A DNA stretch of 64,000 nucleotides, taken from Aliiglaciecola sp041538045. GTDB taxonomy: Bacteria > Pseudomonadota > Gammaproteobacteria > Enterobacterales > Alteromonadaceae. The DNA lies in the NCBI RefSeq assembly GCF_041538045.1, contig NZ_JBGOSE010000004.1:248001-312000 (forward strand), written 5' to 3'. Made by a program: the position numbers and the translations under genes. The notes beneath the pieces are model-generated. The model worked only from the letters and a program-made list of their open reading frames with translations, ran no database searches and had not been told where the DNA came from. Positions 51,912 through 61,483 of this stretch are shown here, one piece after another; the first letter of the stretch is position 1, and each line of letters opens with the position of its first letter.

Positions 51912-53234
51912 ATGATTGAAGCTTCAGTAAATATAAGAAAGCAAGACAAATGGTATCAATGGCTTGTCGTTGGAATACTAAGTTTAGCAGCAATAGTGAG
52001 CTATGTTGATCGACAGATTATTAATTTATTGGTTGAGCCAATCAAGCTCGATTTAGGTATCAGTGATACTCAAATTAGCTTGTTACAAGGTTTTTCATTT
52101 GCAATGTTTTATGCCTTGCTCGCTATTCCAATTGCCAGAGTCGCAGATTCTGGCAATCGGGTTAGAGTGATTATTATTGGCATCATAATTTGGTCTATGG
52201 CAACATTTTCTTGTGGGTTAGCGGTCGGTTTTTGGAGTCTTTTTATTGCGCGAATATTCGTCGGTGCCGGTGAGGCAACTTTATCACCTGCGGGATACTC
52301 CTTATTGGGCGATTACTTCACTAAAGAAAAACTCCCACTTGCTATAAGCGTGTTTACTGGGGCTGGTTTTGTCGGATCTGGTATTGCGCTTATTTTAGGT
52401 GCATTCGTGATAGATAAAGTGATGGTCTTGGGTGATATTTCTTTACCAATATTGGGGGATGTCCAAAGCTGGCAGTTCATCTTTATGCTTGTAGCTTTAC
52501 CTAGCATTTTGTTGGTTTTGTTAATGGGGTTGGTAAAAGAGCCGCCGCGCACTGGTGAAATTAACGTCGATTCAAGTAATGTCCCACTAAAGGAAGTACT
52601 TCAGTACATTATTACGAATAGAAGAATATTCTTTGCTATCTTCATCGGATTTACGTTAATGGCATCTGCTCAATTTGGAATTGGTGCTTGGGTTCCTAGC
52701 TTTTTTGTTAGAACTTACGGTTGGACTCCATCTGAAATAGGTACATGGTTTGGAATTATTGCAGCAATATTTAGTACTGCAGGTGTAGTAACTGGAGGGT
52801 GGCTAAGTAGCCGAATAACGAAATCTGGTATTCTAGGAAGCAACTTTCTAGTGCCTATTATTGCTACTTTGATTTGTATTCCTATTGCTATCGCCTTTCC
52901 AATAATAGGGAGTGCAAAGAGCTCTCTTATTTTACTCGCTCCCTTGTTGTTCTTTGGGGCAATGCCTTTTGGCACTGGAACTGCTACTTTACCGCAAATT
53001 GCACCGAATAGAATGCGCGCTCAGGTTGTGGCTATGTATTTACTCATCGCAAATTTAATAGGTTTCACTTTGGGTCCAACTGGCGTAGCTATAACTACCG
53101 ACCTATGGTTTGGTGATCCTAATTTAATTAGTTACTCAATGGCTTTGGTTCCTCCTATTTTGATGTTTTTCGGGGCCATAGTTGTTGCTTCTGGGCTCGA
53201 AGATTATAAAAAATACTTAATTTTAGATAAATAA
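51912..53234 (+). CDS. Spinster-type major facilitator superfamily transporter
   Basis: This 440-residue inner-membrane protein has about twelve helices. Landmarks are SYVDRQIINLLVEPIK in TM1, the loop RVADSGNRVRVI, and GAGEATLSPAGYSLLGDYF typical of the spinster family common in sphingomonads and marine gammaproteobacteria. Such transporters accompany TonB receptors in catabolic clusters and import carboxylates, aromatic acids or sugar acids. GGA precedes ATG. The TonB receptor follows, which fits a two-membrane uptake route for one substrate. Confidence 0.93.
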   Translation: MIEASVNIRKQDKWYQWLVVGILSLAAIVSYVDRQIINLLVEPIKLDLGISDTQISLLQGFSFAMFYALLAIPIARVADSGNRVRVIIIGIIIWSMATFSCGLAVGFWSLFIARIFVGAGEATLSPAGYSLLGDYFTKEKLPLAISVFTGAGFVGSGIALILGAFVIDKVMVLGDISLPILGDVQSWQFIFMLVALPSILLVLLMGLVKEPPRTGEINVDSSNVPLKEVLQYIITNRRIFFAIFIGFTLMASAQFGIGAWVPSFFVRTYGWTPSEIGTWFGIIAAIFSTAGVVTGGWLSSRITKSGILGSNFLVPIIATLICIPIAIAFPIIGSAKSSLILLAPLLFFGAMPFGTGTATLPQIAPNRMRAQVVAMYLLIANLIGFTLGPTGVAITTDLWFGDPNLISYSMALVPPILMFFGAIVVASGLEDYKKYLILDK

Positions 53235-53439
53235 ATCCTGCTGTTTAAATAATCAGTTTTAATTTAAGTGTATAAAAATTATATGTTATTTTTTATCTTT
53301 ATTTATATTGCAATAAGATATGCGCAGAATTTATCGTTATGCAACTTATAGTTATTTGTTTTCTCGGGGATATTACGGTTATATCTAAATTAACGCAGGA
53401 ACTTGCGTAATTGCCCAACCTTTCGAGGATAATATAATA

Positions 53440-55836
53440 ATGATAAAAACTAAAATGAACACATTGAAACTGAAGCCTGTTTTTATAGGTGTCGTTGTAA
53501 TAGCACTTGGCATAACTCCCATACATATGTTGCAAGCCCAGGAAACTGAGTCCCAAGAAGCAGATAAGTCTGAGATAGAACTTATTACTGTTACCTCTCG
53601 AGGACGTCCTGAGGTTATCCAAGAAGTACCTCTATCGATTACGGCATTTAGCCAAGAGGATATGAAACGTCGTTCAATTTCCGAATTGGATGATGTTGCG
53701 CGTTTTACACCAGGGTTTAGTTTTGAGGATTTTTCAGGTGGTTTTGCTACGCCAATTATCCGCGGACAAGCTCAAACAAGTGTGACTGCACTTGAACAAA
53801 ACGTCGCCACCTTTTTTGATGGCTTATATATTCCCCGTTCTTGGGCAATTGACATTGGTACTTCCAATGTAGAACGAATTGAAATTGTAAAGGGTCCACA
53901 AAGCGCTCGTTATGGACGTAATGCATTCGCTGGTGCTATTAATTATATTCCAGTTAAAGCTGCAGTCGGTGACGATGAGATTTCTGGTAACATCGATGTT
54001 GTTTTTGGCTCTGATGAGCGAGTCGATTACGGTGGCTTTATTCAGATTCCTATTTCGGAGAAGTTTGCTATTGCTGCTTCATACAACACCTCTGAATTTG
54101 ATGGGAGTTGGGAAAATAGTCACCCATACGCAGATTTAGATATTGGTGATGATCGCAGTACCAATGGCAATGTTGGTGGCCGGGATAACACATCTTACTC
54201 AATTTCTTTGGCTGCGGAACCTACAGAGAAGTGGAAATTTGATTTAGCTTATTATAATTATGAAGTGAAAAATGAAGCCCGCGCCGGACGAGCTTATGAT
54301 CACAATTATAATACTGAGGAGTTTAATTGTGGTAATACCCAATTTGGTAAGAACCTGTTAATTTGTGGTGAAATTCCAGCCCCTGACGAGACAACCATAG
54401 TTGACCCTAGAGCTTATGGCGTACATGCAAATACTGACACAATTCGTTTTAGCACTTCATATGCTCTGTCAGATATGTGGAGCGTTAGCTATTTGTATGG
54501 AAAGATTGAAGGTGACACAGATATCGGAACAAGCAGTGAGCCAGACCCCATTAATTGCGGTACTATTTTAAATGCTAATCTTGGCTTTGCTGATTTATGT
54601 AATTTTCAAACTACTCCCATCGGTGGAATTGAATACGATTCTCATGAACTCAGATTCAGTTTTGTTGGTGACAAGCTAAGCGCTGCTTTTGGAGGGTATA
54701 TATCCTCAGGTGAAGATGATTATCGATTTATTAGTTTCAATATCGCGCCAATTACCGATCCAAATGATTATATGACTTTAGTTAACCAGGTTGTGCCTAG
54801 TTATATCCTGAATCCAGGGCCTTTTAATTCTCCGTTAGCAAATGAGTTGACTAAAACTGACGTGAATTCAATATTCGGTGAATTACAGTGGACATCGGAA
54901 GATGGCGCAACCCGTGCTGGCACAGAAGTGCGTTATGCAAAAACTGAAGTTGACCTACTTAACAATCGTTCAGGAGAAGCCTTTAATGCCGAGTTTAATG
55001 CGGTAACACCACGTTTCACAGTAGAGCATGACTTAAATGACGATTCATTATTATTTGCATCTTTAGCCAAAGGTAATAAGGGTGGCGGCTTTAATGGTTC
55101 AGCAACTTTCGTTGAAGATCAGACATTTGGTGAAGAAACAAATTGGGTAGCTGAAATAGGGTCTAAAAATACTTTCTTGGACGGCGATTTAGTTTTAAAT
55201 GGAAGCGTATATTTCATAGACTGGAGTGACATTCAAGTACAATCTGCTGATCCAGGTTCGGATAGTCCGCAGAATTCGGCTATCACGCTTAATTTGGGTG
55301 ATGCCGAAGTATTTGGGTTTGAAATTGATACAGTTTATCTACTCACTGATAACCTAACTGTTGATGCGACATTTTCCTATGCTGATTCAACCTACAAGAA
55401 TGGCACGAAGGATCAACGTTTGGCTCGACCTTCTGTTGGTGGCGGTACGCCATGTGATGATATCGTGTGTAATTCCGACGGAGAAGTGGGTGGTAATGAC
55501 ACGGAAAGAACGCCTAAATCTCAGGCATCTTTAGGTATTCAATGGGAAGGCTCATTAGATAGTGGATATTACTACATAAGAAGTGATTTAAGCTGGCAAA
55601 GTAAGTTTTATGCCACTACCGCTAACGTTGCCACTATACCTAGTCGAACATTACTTAACTTAAGTGCTGGTATTGACCTTGATAATGGCATTAGTTTGAA
55701 TGTATGGGCGAAAAATGCAACGGATGAAATTTACACCTCTAATGCATTTGTAGTGATATCTCCTTTTAATGATTTATACAACTTGTTTTATGGAGAACGC
55801 AGAACTGTTGGCTTGAATGCTTCATATAAGTTTTAG
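53440..55836 (+). CDS. TonB-dependent receptor of catabolic type
   Basis: This 798-residue outer-membrane receptor begins with a signal (to about QAQ). A Ton-box-like IELITVTSRGR precedes the plug (QEVPLSITAFSQEDMKRRS, RGQAQTSVTALEQN, VERIEIVKGPQSARYGRNAFAGAIN). The barrel ends LNASYKF. The plug style (EVPLSITAF, GPQSxxYGRNxxxGAIN) is that of sphingomonad-type receptors for organic nutrients rather than iron-siderophore receptors. GAGGA precedes ATG. Two hairpins follow. Together with the upstream spinster transporter, it probably imports the growth substrate of this cluster. Confidence 0.92.
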   Translation: MIKTKMNTLKLKPVFIGVVVIALGITPIHMLQAQETESQEADKSEIELITVTSRGRPEVIQEVPLSITAFSQEDMKRRSISELDDVARFTPGFSFEDFSGGFATPIIRGQAQTSVTALEQNVATFFDGLYIPRSWAIDIGTSNVERIEIVKGPQSARYGRNAFAGAINYIPVKAAVGDDEISGNIDVVFGSDERVDYGGFIQIPISEKFAIAASYNTSEFDGSWENSHPYADLDIGDDRSTNGNVGGRDNTSYSISLAAEPTEKWKFDLAYYNYEVKNEARAGRAYDHNYNTEEFNCGNTQFGKNLLICGEIPAPDETTIVDPRAYGVHANTDTIRFSTSYALSDMWSVSYLYGKIEGDTDIGTSSEPDPINCGTILNANLGFADLCNFQTTPIGGIEYDSHELRFSFVGDKLSAAFGGYISSGEDDYRFISFNIAPITDPNDYMTLVNQVVPSYILNPGPFNSPLANELTKTDVNSIFGELQWTSEDGATRAGTEVRYAKTEVDLLNNRSGEAFNAEFNAVTPRFTVEHDLNDDSLLFASLAKGNKGGGFNGSATFVEDQTFGEETNWVAEIGSKNTFLDGDLVLNGSVYFIDWSDIQVQSADPGSDSPQNSAITLNLGDAEVFGFEIDTVYLLTDNLTVDATFSYADSTYKNGTKDQRLARPSVGGGTPCDDIVCNSDGEVGGNDTERTPKSQASLGIQWEGSLDSGYYYIRSDLSWQSKFYATTANVATIPSRTLLNLSAGIDLDNGISLNVWAKNATDEIYTSNAFVVISPFNDLYNLFYGERRTVGLNASYKF

Positions 55837-56424
55837 TAAATACGTTTAATGGAGCCGCTGCTTAGCGGTTTCATTAAAATTTGTTGATTTTTGAAGTTAC
55901 ACTTCAGCAAAGTATCTTTGAATTTACTCGCAAGCTAATTGCGAGTTTCATTTCTTTCATTCGCATTTTTTACTTCATCGAATCCTTTTTTTTACCAATC
56001 ATTTTTAGCTTGTACTTAGACTTTGATTTCTACTCTAGGTTCGATCTTTAAAGGCCTATATATCATCTATGCGTTCTAAGTATAGATCCATGAAACTAGC
56101 TCAATAGAACTAATTAGGGATCTATGCTAGCTTCATAAATTGTATTTATGATTACGTTTTCTGCTTGCTTTCATATAAGACTTCCCTTGAATAATAGTGT
56201 CTAGATTAAGGGGAAATATGTGAATAAAGCTGCTGCAGAATAAAGAATGTGAGCTTGCATCCTCGTGTTTCCGGATGAGCTTATCGAATACGTTAAATCG
56301 TTGTCAGGTGACTACGTGCGAATAACTGGTTGATTGGTACGTACAAAATCAAGGAAAACATATACCTGGTCAACTAATAATTAAGAAACGGTATGTTTTC
56401 AGTAAAATATAGGTCAAATTAACT
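55837..56424. other. ~590-bp gene-free stretch with three inverted repeats
   Basis: A terminator-like hairpin lies at 55854-55871 (AGCCGCT/AGCGGTT) and a second stem at 55926-55946 (ACTCGCAA / TTGCGAGT, followed by T-rich sequence). A wider inverted repeat, ATAGATCC / GGATCTAT, lies at 56082-56125 and could be an operator for the following oxidoreductase gene. No ORF of substance is seen. Confidence 0.55.
55926..55956 (+). terminator. Terminator after TonB receptor
   Basis: The ACTCGCAA / TTGCGAGT stem is followed by TTCATTTCTTTC. A smaller hairpin sits 55 bp earlier. Confidence 0.65.
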
Positions 56425-57825
56425 ATGAAAGTAGAAGTTGTAGAGTCAGCCCCAGCATTTGAAATTACATATCCTGTCGTTGTCATAGGAGCTGGAGCAT
56501 GTGGGTTATCTGCGGCGTTAGCTGCAAGCGATTCAGGTTTAGATGTTTTAGTCTTGGAGCAGGACAAGTCACCTTTGGGTACTACTGTCATGTCGACAGG
56601 GTTGATTCCTGCTGCGGGTACGCCAGAACAATTGGCGGCGGGAATAACAGACTCAGCAGAAATTTTCGCTAAAGACATTCAACGTAAAGCTAAAAATGGT
56701 GCAGATCCAGAAGTTGTCATGAAAGTAGCTCAAGAATCAGCAGAGACTATCTCATGGTTACAAACAAAGCATAAGTTACCTTTATCTTTAGTGACTGGAT
56801 TCTTATATCCGGGGCATAGTGTGCAACGAATGTTTGGTAGTCCTGGTCGAAGTGGAGCTGAACTGATGGCAGGTTTGGAATCCGCAGCTTTAGAAAATCA
56901 AGTAGATATCCTAACTGAAGCGTCAGTTGAAGACTTGATTGTAGACAATGAGCACAATGTTTTAGGTGTCAGAGTATTTAGACCTGATGGAGAAAGTGAT
57001 GTTATTGGTTGCTCAACCTTAATATTGGCCTGTTGCGGTTTTGCTGGTAGTGAAGAAATGGTTGCCAAATACACACCAGAAATGGCCAACGCAACGTTTC
57101 ATGGGCACCCCGGTAATAAAGGTCATGCGGTAAAGTGGGGAGAAGAAATGGGCGCAGCATTAGGTGATATGGATGCATATCAAGGACATGGTGGATTAGC
57201 CCATGGTCATGGTATTCCAATATTATGGCCATTGATTATGGAGGGGGGCTACCAAGTTAATCGTGCTGGTAAACGCTTCTCTGATGAAACCAAGGGATAC
57301 TCAGAACAAGCTGTCAATGTCATCGCCCAAGAGGGTAATGTTGCGTGGAGTATTTTTGATCAACGATTGTATGAACTAATGATCGAATTTGAAGATTTTA
57401 AAGATGCTGTTGAAGCAGGAGCTATTGTGCAAGCCGATAGTCTTGATTCATTAGCTGCGAAAGTTAATATTTCTGCTGATGGTTTAAAAAATACTGCATT
57501 ACTTGTTGCTAACTGTATCGAAGGAAAAGCCTCTGACGAATTTGGAAGAGACTTCAGCAAAACAACTAATTTGGTTGCTCCTTTTTACGCAGCGAAAGTA
57601 ACTGGTGCGTTATTTCATACTCAAGGTGGGTTGGCAATCAACGCCGATGCCAGAGTATTAACTAAAGAAGGTAAAGCCTTTCCGAATTTGTTTGCTGGTG
57701 GTGGTGCTGCTAGAGGTATATCAGGTTCTGGTGCGTCTGGATATATGGCTGGAAATGGCCTTGTGACTGCGACAACGTTAGGAAAAATAGCAGGTCGTTG
57801 CGCTGCCAAACAAGTTAAATCCTAA
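56425..57825 (+). CDS. FAD-dependent oxidoreductase (FAD_binding_2 / flavocytochrome-c-like)
   Basis: This 466-residue flavoprotein has the dinucleotide-binding motif VVIGAGACGLSAA at about 20-31, with LVLEQDKSPLGTT following. Later come the cap domain and the C-terminal FAD block (GGLAINADARVL, NLFAGGGAARGISGSGASGYMAGNG) found in fumarate reductase, ketosteroid dehydrogenase and urocanate reductase families. There is no signal peptide, so it is cytoplasmic. It probably catalyses alpha,beta-dehydrogenation or reduction of an acid. The ribosome-binding site is weak. It is preceded by a long control region and followed by a convergent decayed acyl-CoA synthetase. Confidence 0.88.
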   Translation: MKVEVVESAPAFEITYPVVVIGAGACGLSAALAASDSGLDVLVLEQDKSPLGTTVMSTGLIPAAGTPEQLAAGITDSAEIFAKDIQRKAKNGADPEVVMKVAQESAETISWLQTKHKLPLSLVTGFLYPGHSVQRMFGSPGRSGAELMAGLESAALENQVDILTEASVEDLIVDNEHNVLGVRVFRPDGESDVIGCSTLILACCGFAGSEEMVAKYTPEMANATFHGHPGNKGHAVKWGEEMGAALGDMDAYQGHGGLAHGHGIPILWPLIMEGGYQVNRAGKRFSDETKGYSEQAVNVIAQEGNVAWSIFDQRLYELMIEFEDFKDAVEAGAIVQADSLDSLAAKVNISADGLKNTALLVANCIEGKASDEFGRDFSKTTNLVAPFYAAKVTGALFHTQGGLAINADARVLTKEGKAFPNLFAGGGAARGISGSGASGYMAGNGLVTATTLGKIAGRCAAKQVKS

Positions 57826-57838
57826 CTTATACCTGTTA

Positions 57839-57876
57839 AGTTCTCAGTCTATATTCAATGTATTAGTCTGAGAACT
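57839..57876. terminator. Stem-loop between convergent FAD enzyme and PrpE-like remnant
   Basis: AGTTCTCAG / CTGAGAACT is a perfect 9-bp stem with a 20-base loop. T-runs are weak. Confidence 0.5.
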
Positions 57877-57941
57877 GTAGTCACATTTCCTTAGTATCAA
57901 ATATGATTTTATATTTGTGATAATGAACACATAATTTTAAA

Positions 57942-59444
57942 TTAGATTACTATGTTACAGAAGCGAGTAACAATAATAATTTGGCCGTTATCATCTACAT
58001 AACCCGTATCACCTGTTTTATAGAAGCCAGGGTATACAGAAAAGTGACTTTCAATAAAATAGGTCTCAGCATTCCACTGATTAACAAGTGAAGCTGGAGG
58101 AAGTGGCAAACGACATACAATTTCCCCAGTCTCTCCCCCATTGGTCGGTATACCATTGCTGTCAAGGACTTGTACGTTCCATCCCGGAATTGCGCGACTG
58201 ACAGCGGTGGGATTTGGTTTAAAATTTCCACAGTCTAAATTGTTTACAGCTGCGATTGGCCAAATCGTTTCTGTCTGCCACCAATGATCAATAATGGGAA
58301 TATTTAATGTGTTTTTGTACCACAACAGTGTATTTTCTTTACACTTGTCACCCGTTAAATAAATAGACTTTAACGACGAAAAATTATGTGTTTGAAGTTT
58401 TTCGGCGACTAAGTTTTCTGCTTTGATTGTTTCAAGTGCTTTTATATCGGTAAGTAAGTAAGTTACTTTATATTCGTCGATAATCCGCAAAAAAGCTCCA
58501 GCGTCTAAGGAGTTGCCTTGCTTACCTTCATATAAAATAGTTGTAGCCCCGTTGAATAGTGGCCCATAAACTAAATAAGAATGACCCACAATACAGCTAA
58601 TATCTGATGACGCCCAAAACACATCATTCAGTTCTAAATTATATATAGATGTCATGGTCCAGTTGAGTTCGACAGCATGGCCACCATTGTCCCTAATTAA
58701 CCCTTTTTGTTTTCCCATGACGCCAGAAGCATATATAATGTATAGCGGGTCTGTTGCTTCTACGTGAACACAATCTTGTGGTACTGCATCTGCAATAAAG
58801 TCAAACCAATTGTGGTCCCGACCAAACTTAAGTGGCGAATTGACATGTTGACGCTGTAATACGACACATAAATCAGGTTGATGTATAGTTTGATCTATAG
58901 CTTCATCAATAATTGGTTTGTATTCCACTATTTGGCCAGATTTCAATCCGCAACTGGCTGTAATAACAAGTTTGGCCTTCGTATCTTCCATTCGGCTGGC
59001 TAGTTCTTCGACTGCCGTGCCACCATATATAACGGAATGAATGGCACCAACTCTAGCGCATGCTAGCATAGCGATTATTGCTTGTGGGATCATCGGCATG
59101 TAGATAATGACACGGTCGCCTTTGCCAATGCCCTGTCTTGCCATTGCTCCAGCAAATGTTGTTGTAGCTTCGAGCAACATTTGATAACTATATTGCTGTC
59201 TTTCACCCGTCATATCACTATCGTAAATCAACGCTATATTTTTTCCTCTGCCAGCGTTAACGTGTCTGTCAAGCGCATTGTGGCAGGTATTCATCTGTCC
59301 ACCCACAAACCATTGTGGAATCGGCACAATCGATTTGTCGATTACTTGTTTGTATGGCTTAAACCACTCAATTTTTTCAGCGATTGTGGCCCAATATTCT
59401 TCGAGCTCTTCTGTAGAAAGCGGACTTATTTGTTGTTTGCTCAC
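57942..59444 (-). pseudogene. Degenerate and truncated PrpE-like acyl-CoA synthetase
   Basis: The 500-codon frame aligns by eye with propionyl-CoA synthetase (PrpE/ACSS3 class) from its N-terminus (EYWATIAEKIEWFKPY, WFVGGQMNTCHNALDRHV) to TGDTGYVDDNGQIII. It then stops at TRFCNIVI, exactly where the ~120-residue C-terminal domain with the catalytic Lys should begin. Core motifs are also damaged: the P-loop TSGTTGKPKG reads ASGVMGKQKG, and WWQTETGWP reads WWQTETIWP. Loss of the C-terminal domain argues for loss of function. It starts at GTG. It lies opposite its neighbours, consistent with a relic of an earlier short-chain-acid step in the cluster. Confidence 0.8.
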
Positions 59445-59676
59445 GGAATAGTCCCAACAATAAACGTTATTACATTATTGGTCTATTTAAGATGAAAGTG
59501 GTTTTGTACACAATTTAAAAAATCGTCTGGTGGTATTACTTCCAGTTATAGCAAGACTTTAATTATCTATTTTCTTTTTATTTTCAAGCATGCCAAAGTT
59601 CAATGCAAATTAATGATCTAGGTGCGCAGTAAACTTAACTGTAAATCCATTGAAATATCTCTAAGGTGTGTGACAA

Positions 59677-60843
59677 ATGTTCGAACAGTTAGCGAGTACA
59701 AAACCCGATGCCATCATGGCTGTAATGGCGCAATATAAAGCTGATCCTAGGGACAATAAAATTGATTTAGGACCGGGCGTTTATCGTGATGATGCTGGTA
59801 ATACACCGGTAATGGAAGCGGTTAAGTCTGCAGAACAAATACTTCATACAACACAAGATAGTAAGGCATATATTGGACTGGTTGGCGATAAGCTATTTTT
59901 AGATCATTTACGAGACCTTGCATTTGGGGATATCTCTTCAGAACACCATCGCCTGACTAGTATTCAAACTCCAGGTGGATGTGGCGCGCTTGGGTTAGCG
60001 GCTCAATTGATAAGATATACATCGCAGGCCAGTAAAATCCTATTTGGTTTACCTACTTGGGCTAATCACGGGCCTTTGTTTCAAGCCGCAGGAATTGAAA
60101 TAGAGTCTCATCAATTTTACGACGCAGATTTGAAAAAAGTAGATTTCGAATCTGTTGTCAATGCGTTGCTAGCCGCAAATGCTGGAGATGTAGCTTTACT
60201 TCATGCTTGCTGCCATAACCCGACCGGTAGTGATTTTACCTTAGAGCAATGGCAAGAAATCACTGCTATTTGTAATAAAAAAGGCCTTATTCCATTGGTC
60301 GACATGGCGTACCAAGGGTTTGGTGATGGAATTGAAGAAGATAGACAAGGCATTCGTCATATATTGCAAAACGTGGAAGAGGCGATTGTTACAGTATCTT
60401 GTTCGAAAAACTTCGGTCTATACCGAGAGCGGACAGGTGCTATTTTCGTCTTAACCAAGGATCAAAGTACTGCCAAGCTAGTACAGGATAATCTTTGCAG
60501 CTTCGCTCGCCACTCTTATTCGATGCCTCCGGACCATGGTGCTGCAATCGTTGCCACTATTTTGGGTGACAAAAAATTGAAAGGTATATGGTTAGCTGAA
60601 CTTAACGTTATGCGTGAGCGTATTATTAATACTCGGCAAACTTTGGCTGCGGAACTAGGTGCTGATTTCAAATTTTTGCAACAGCAACGTGGTTTGTTTT
60701 CTCTTTTACCCCTTAGCCAAGCTCAAATTAAAGAATTGAATTCCACACACGGTATTTATATGTCACCCGATGGACGAATTAATTTGGCGGGTTTTAAACA
60801 TACTGATATCAAACGTTTCGCAAAGGTCATTAACTCCCTGTAA
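59677..60843 (+). CDS. Aspartate/aromatic-amino-acid aminotransferase (class I, AspC/TyrB type)
   Basis: This 388-residue PLP enzyme swaps an amino group between an amino acid and a 2-oxo acid. Blocks are IDLGPGVYRDDAGNTPVM, YIGLVGDKLFLDHL, CHNPTGSDFTLEQW, VDMAYQGFGDG, and the PLP Lys near 244 in VSCSKNFGLYRERTGA. AAGGTG precedes ATG. In AspC/TyrB enzymes the residues around YIGLVGD and the Arg near the C-terminus set acidic versus aromatic preference; this cannot be settled here. Position in the cluster suggests it deaminates a pathway intermediate to a 2-oxo acid. Confidence 0.93.
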   Translation: MFEQLASTKPDAIMAVMAQYKADPRDNKIDLGPGVYRDDAGNTPVMEAVKSAEQILHTTQDSKAYIGLVGDKLFLDHLRDLAFGDISSEHHRLTSIQTPGGCGALGLAAQLIRYTSQASKILFGLPTWANHGPLFQAAGIEIESHQFYDADLKKVDFESVVNALLAANAGDVALLHACCHNPTGSDFTLEQWQEITAICNKKGLIPLVDMAYQGFGDGIEEDRQGIRHILQNVEEAIVTVSCSKNFGLYRERTGAIFVLTKDQSTAKLVQDNLCSFARHSYSMPPDHGAAIVATILGDKKLKGIWLAELNVMRERIINTRQTLAAELGADFKFLQQQRGLFSLLPLSQAQIKELNSTHGIYMSPDGRINLAGFKHTDIKRFAKVINSL

Positions 60844-60969
60844 TACTGATGTATAAATCATATAGATTACATTCATATATGGTGGTTAAGTTTCTATTGT
60901 TTTTTCATTTTTCGCTATGAGACATTGGCGCTTAAGTCGATTTTTCATGCCTCAAAAGAGCAAAATATT

Positions 60970-61479
60970 ATGCCTGAAGATATAACTAAAACGCCCTGGT
61001 GGGCAGTGGTAGAACCCGAAGAAGGCGAGTCTTATTGGCAACCTGAACCTTCAAATGGTTTTGTTACCATGAAGTTCAGCCCAGATAATACGCCTTACGA
61101 TACGTTTACCAGCGGTACACAAGTGTTACCTCCAGGTTGCCATGTTCGTGAGCATGGTCATAAACAAAACCATGAATTGATCTTTATCCATAAGGGGACA
61201 GGGATCTGCAAAATAGAAGATGAAACCTACGAATTAAAGCCCGGTGTAACCGTTTTATTCGGCCGATATGCCCGCCATATAATTGAGAATACCGGTGATG
61301 AAGACTTACATATGTTTTGGGTATTTTTTCCGCCAGCTCTTGAAAATTGGTTTCGCGCTATCGGAAAACTTCGTATTCCCGGTGACGAACCACCTGCTCA
61401 CTTTCCCCGCCCAGACGGCGTAGAATCAGTAATGGAACAGTTACGATTTGTTCCACCTAAACCAAAAAGCGAGGACTGA
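60970..61479 (+). CDS. Cupin-domain protein
   Basis: This 169-residue single-cupin protein has motif 1 GCHVREHGHKQNHELIFIHKG, split by a loop: the His/His/Glu set in REHGHKQNHE binds metal. Motif 2 ends with RHIIENTGDEDLHMFWVFF. ATG at 60970 is chosen; an earlier TTG-initiated reading at 60925 would add 15 residues with no support. Single cupins in catabolic clusters act as dioxygenases, isomerases or ligand sensors. It is the first of four closely spaced genes (cupin, ornithine-cyclodeaminase-like, lyase, hydrolase) that probably form one operon. Confidence 0.85.
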   Translation: MPEDITKTPWWAVVEPEEGESYWQPEPSNGFVTMKFSPDNTPYDTFTSGTQVLPPGCHVREHGHKQNHELIFIHKGTGICKIEDETYELKPGVTVLFGRYARHIIENTGDEDLHMFWVFFPPALENWFRAIGKLRIPGDEPPAHFPRPDGVESVMEQLRFVPPKPKSED

Positions 61480-61483
61480 ATTA

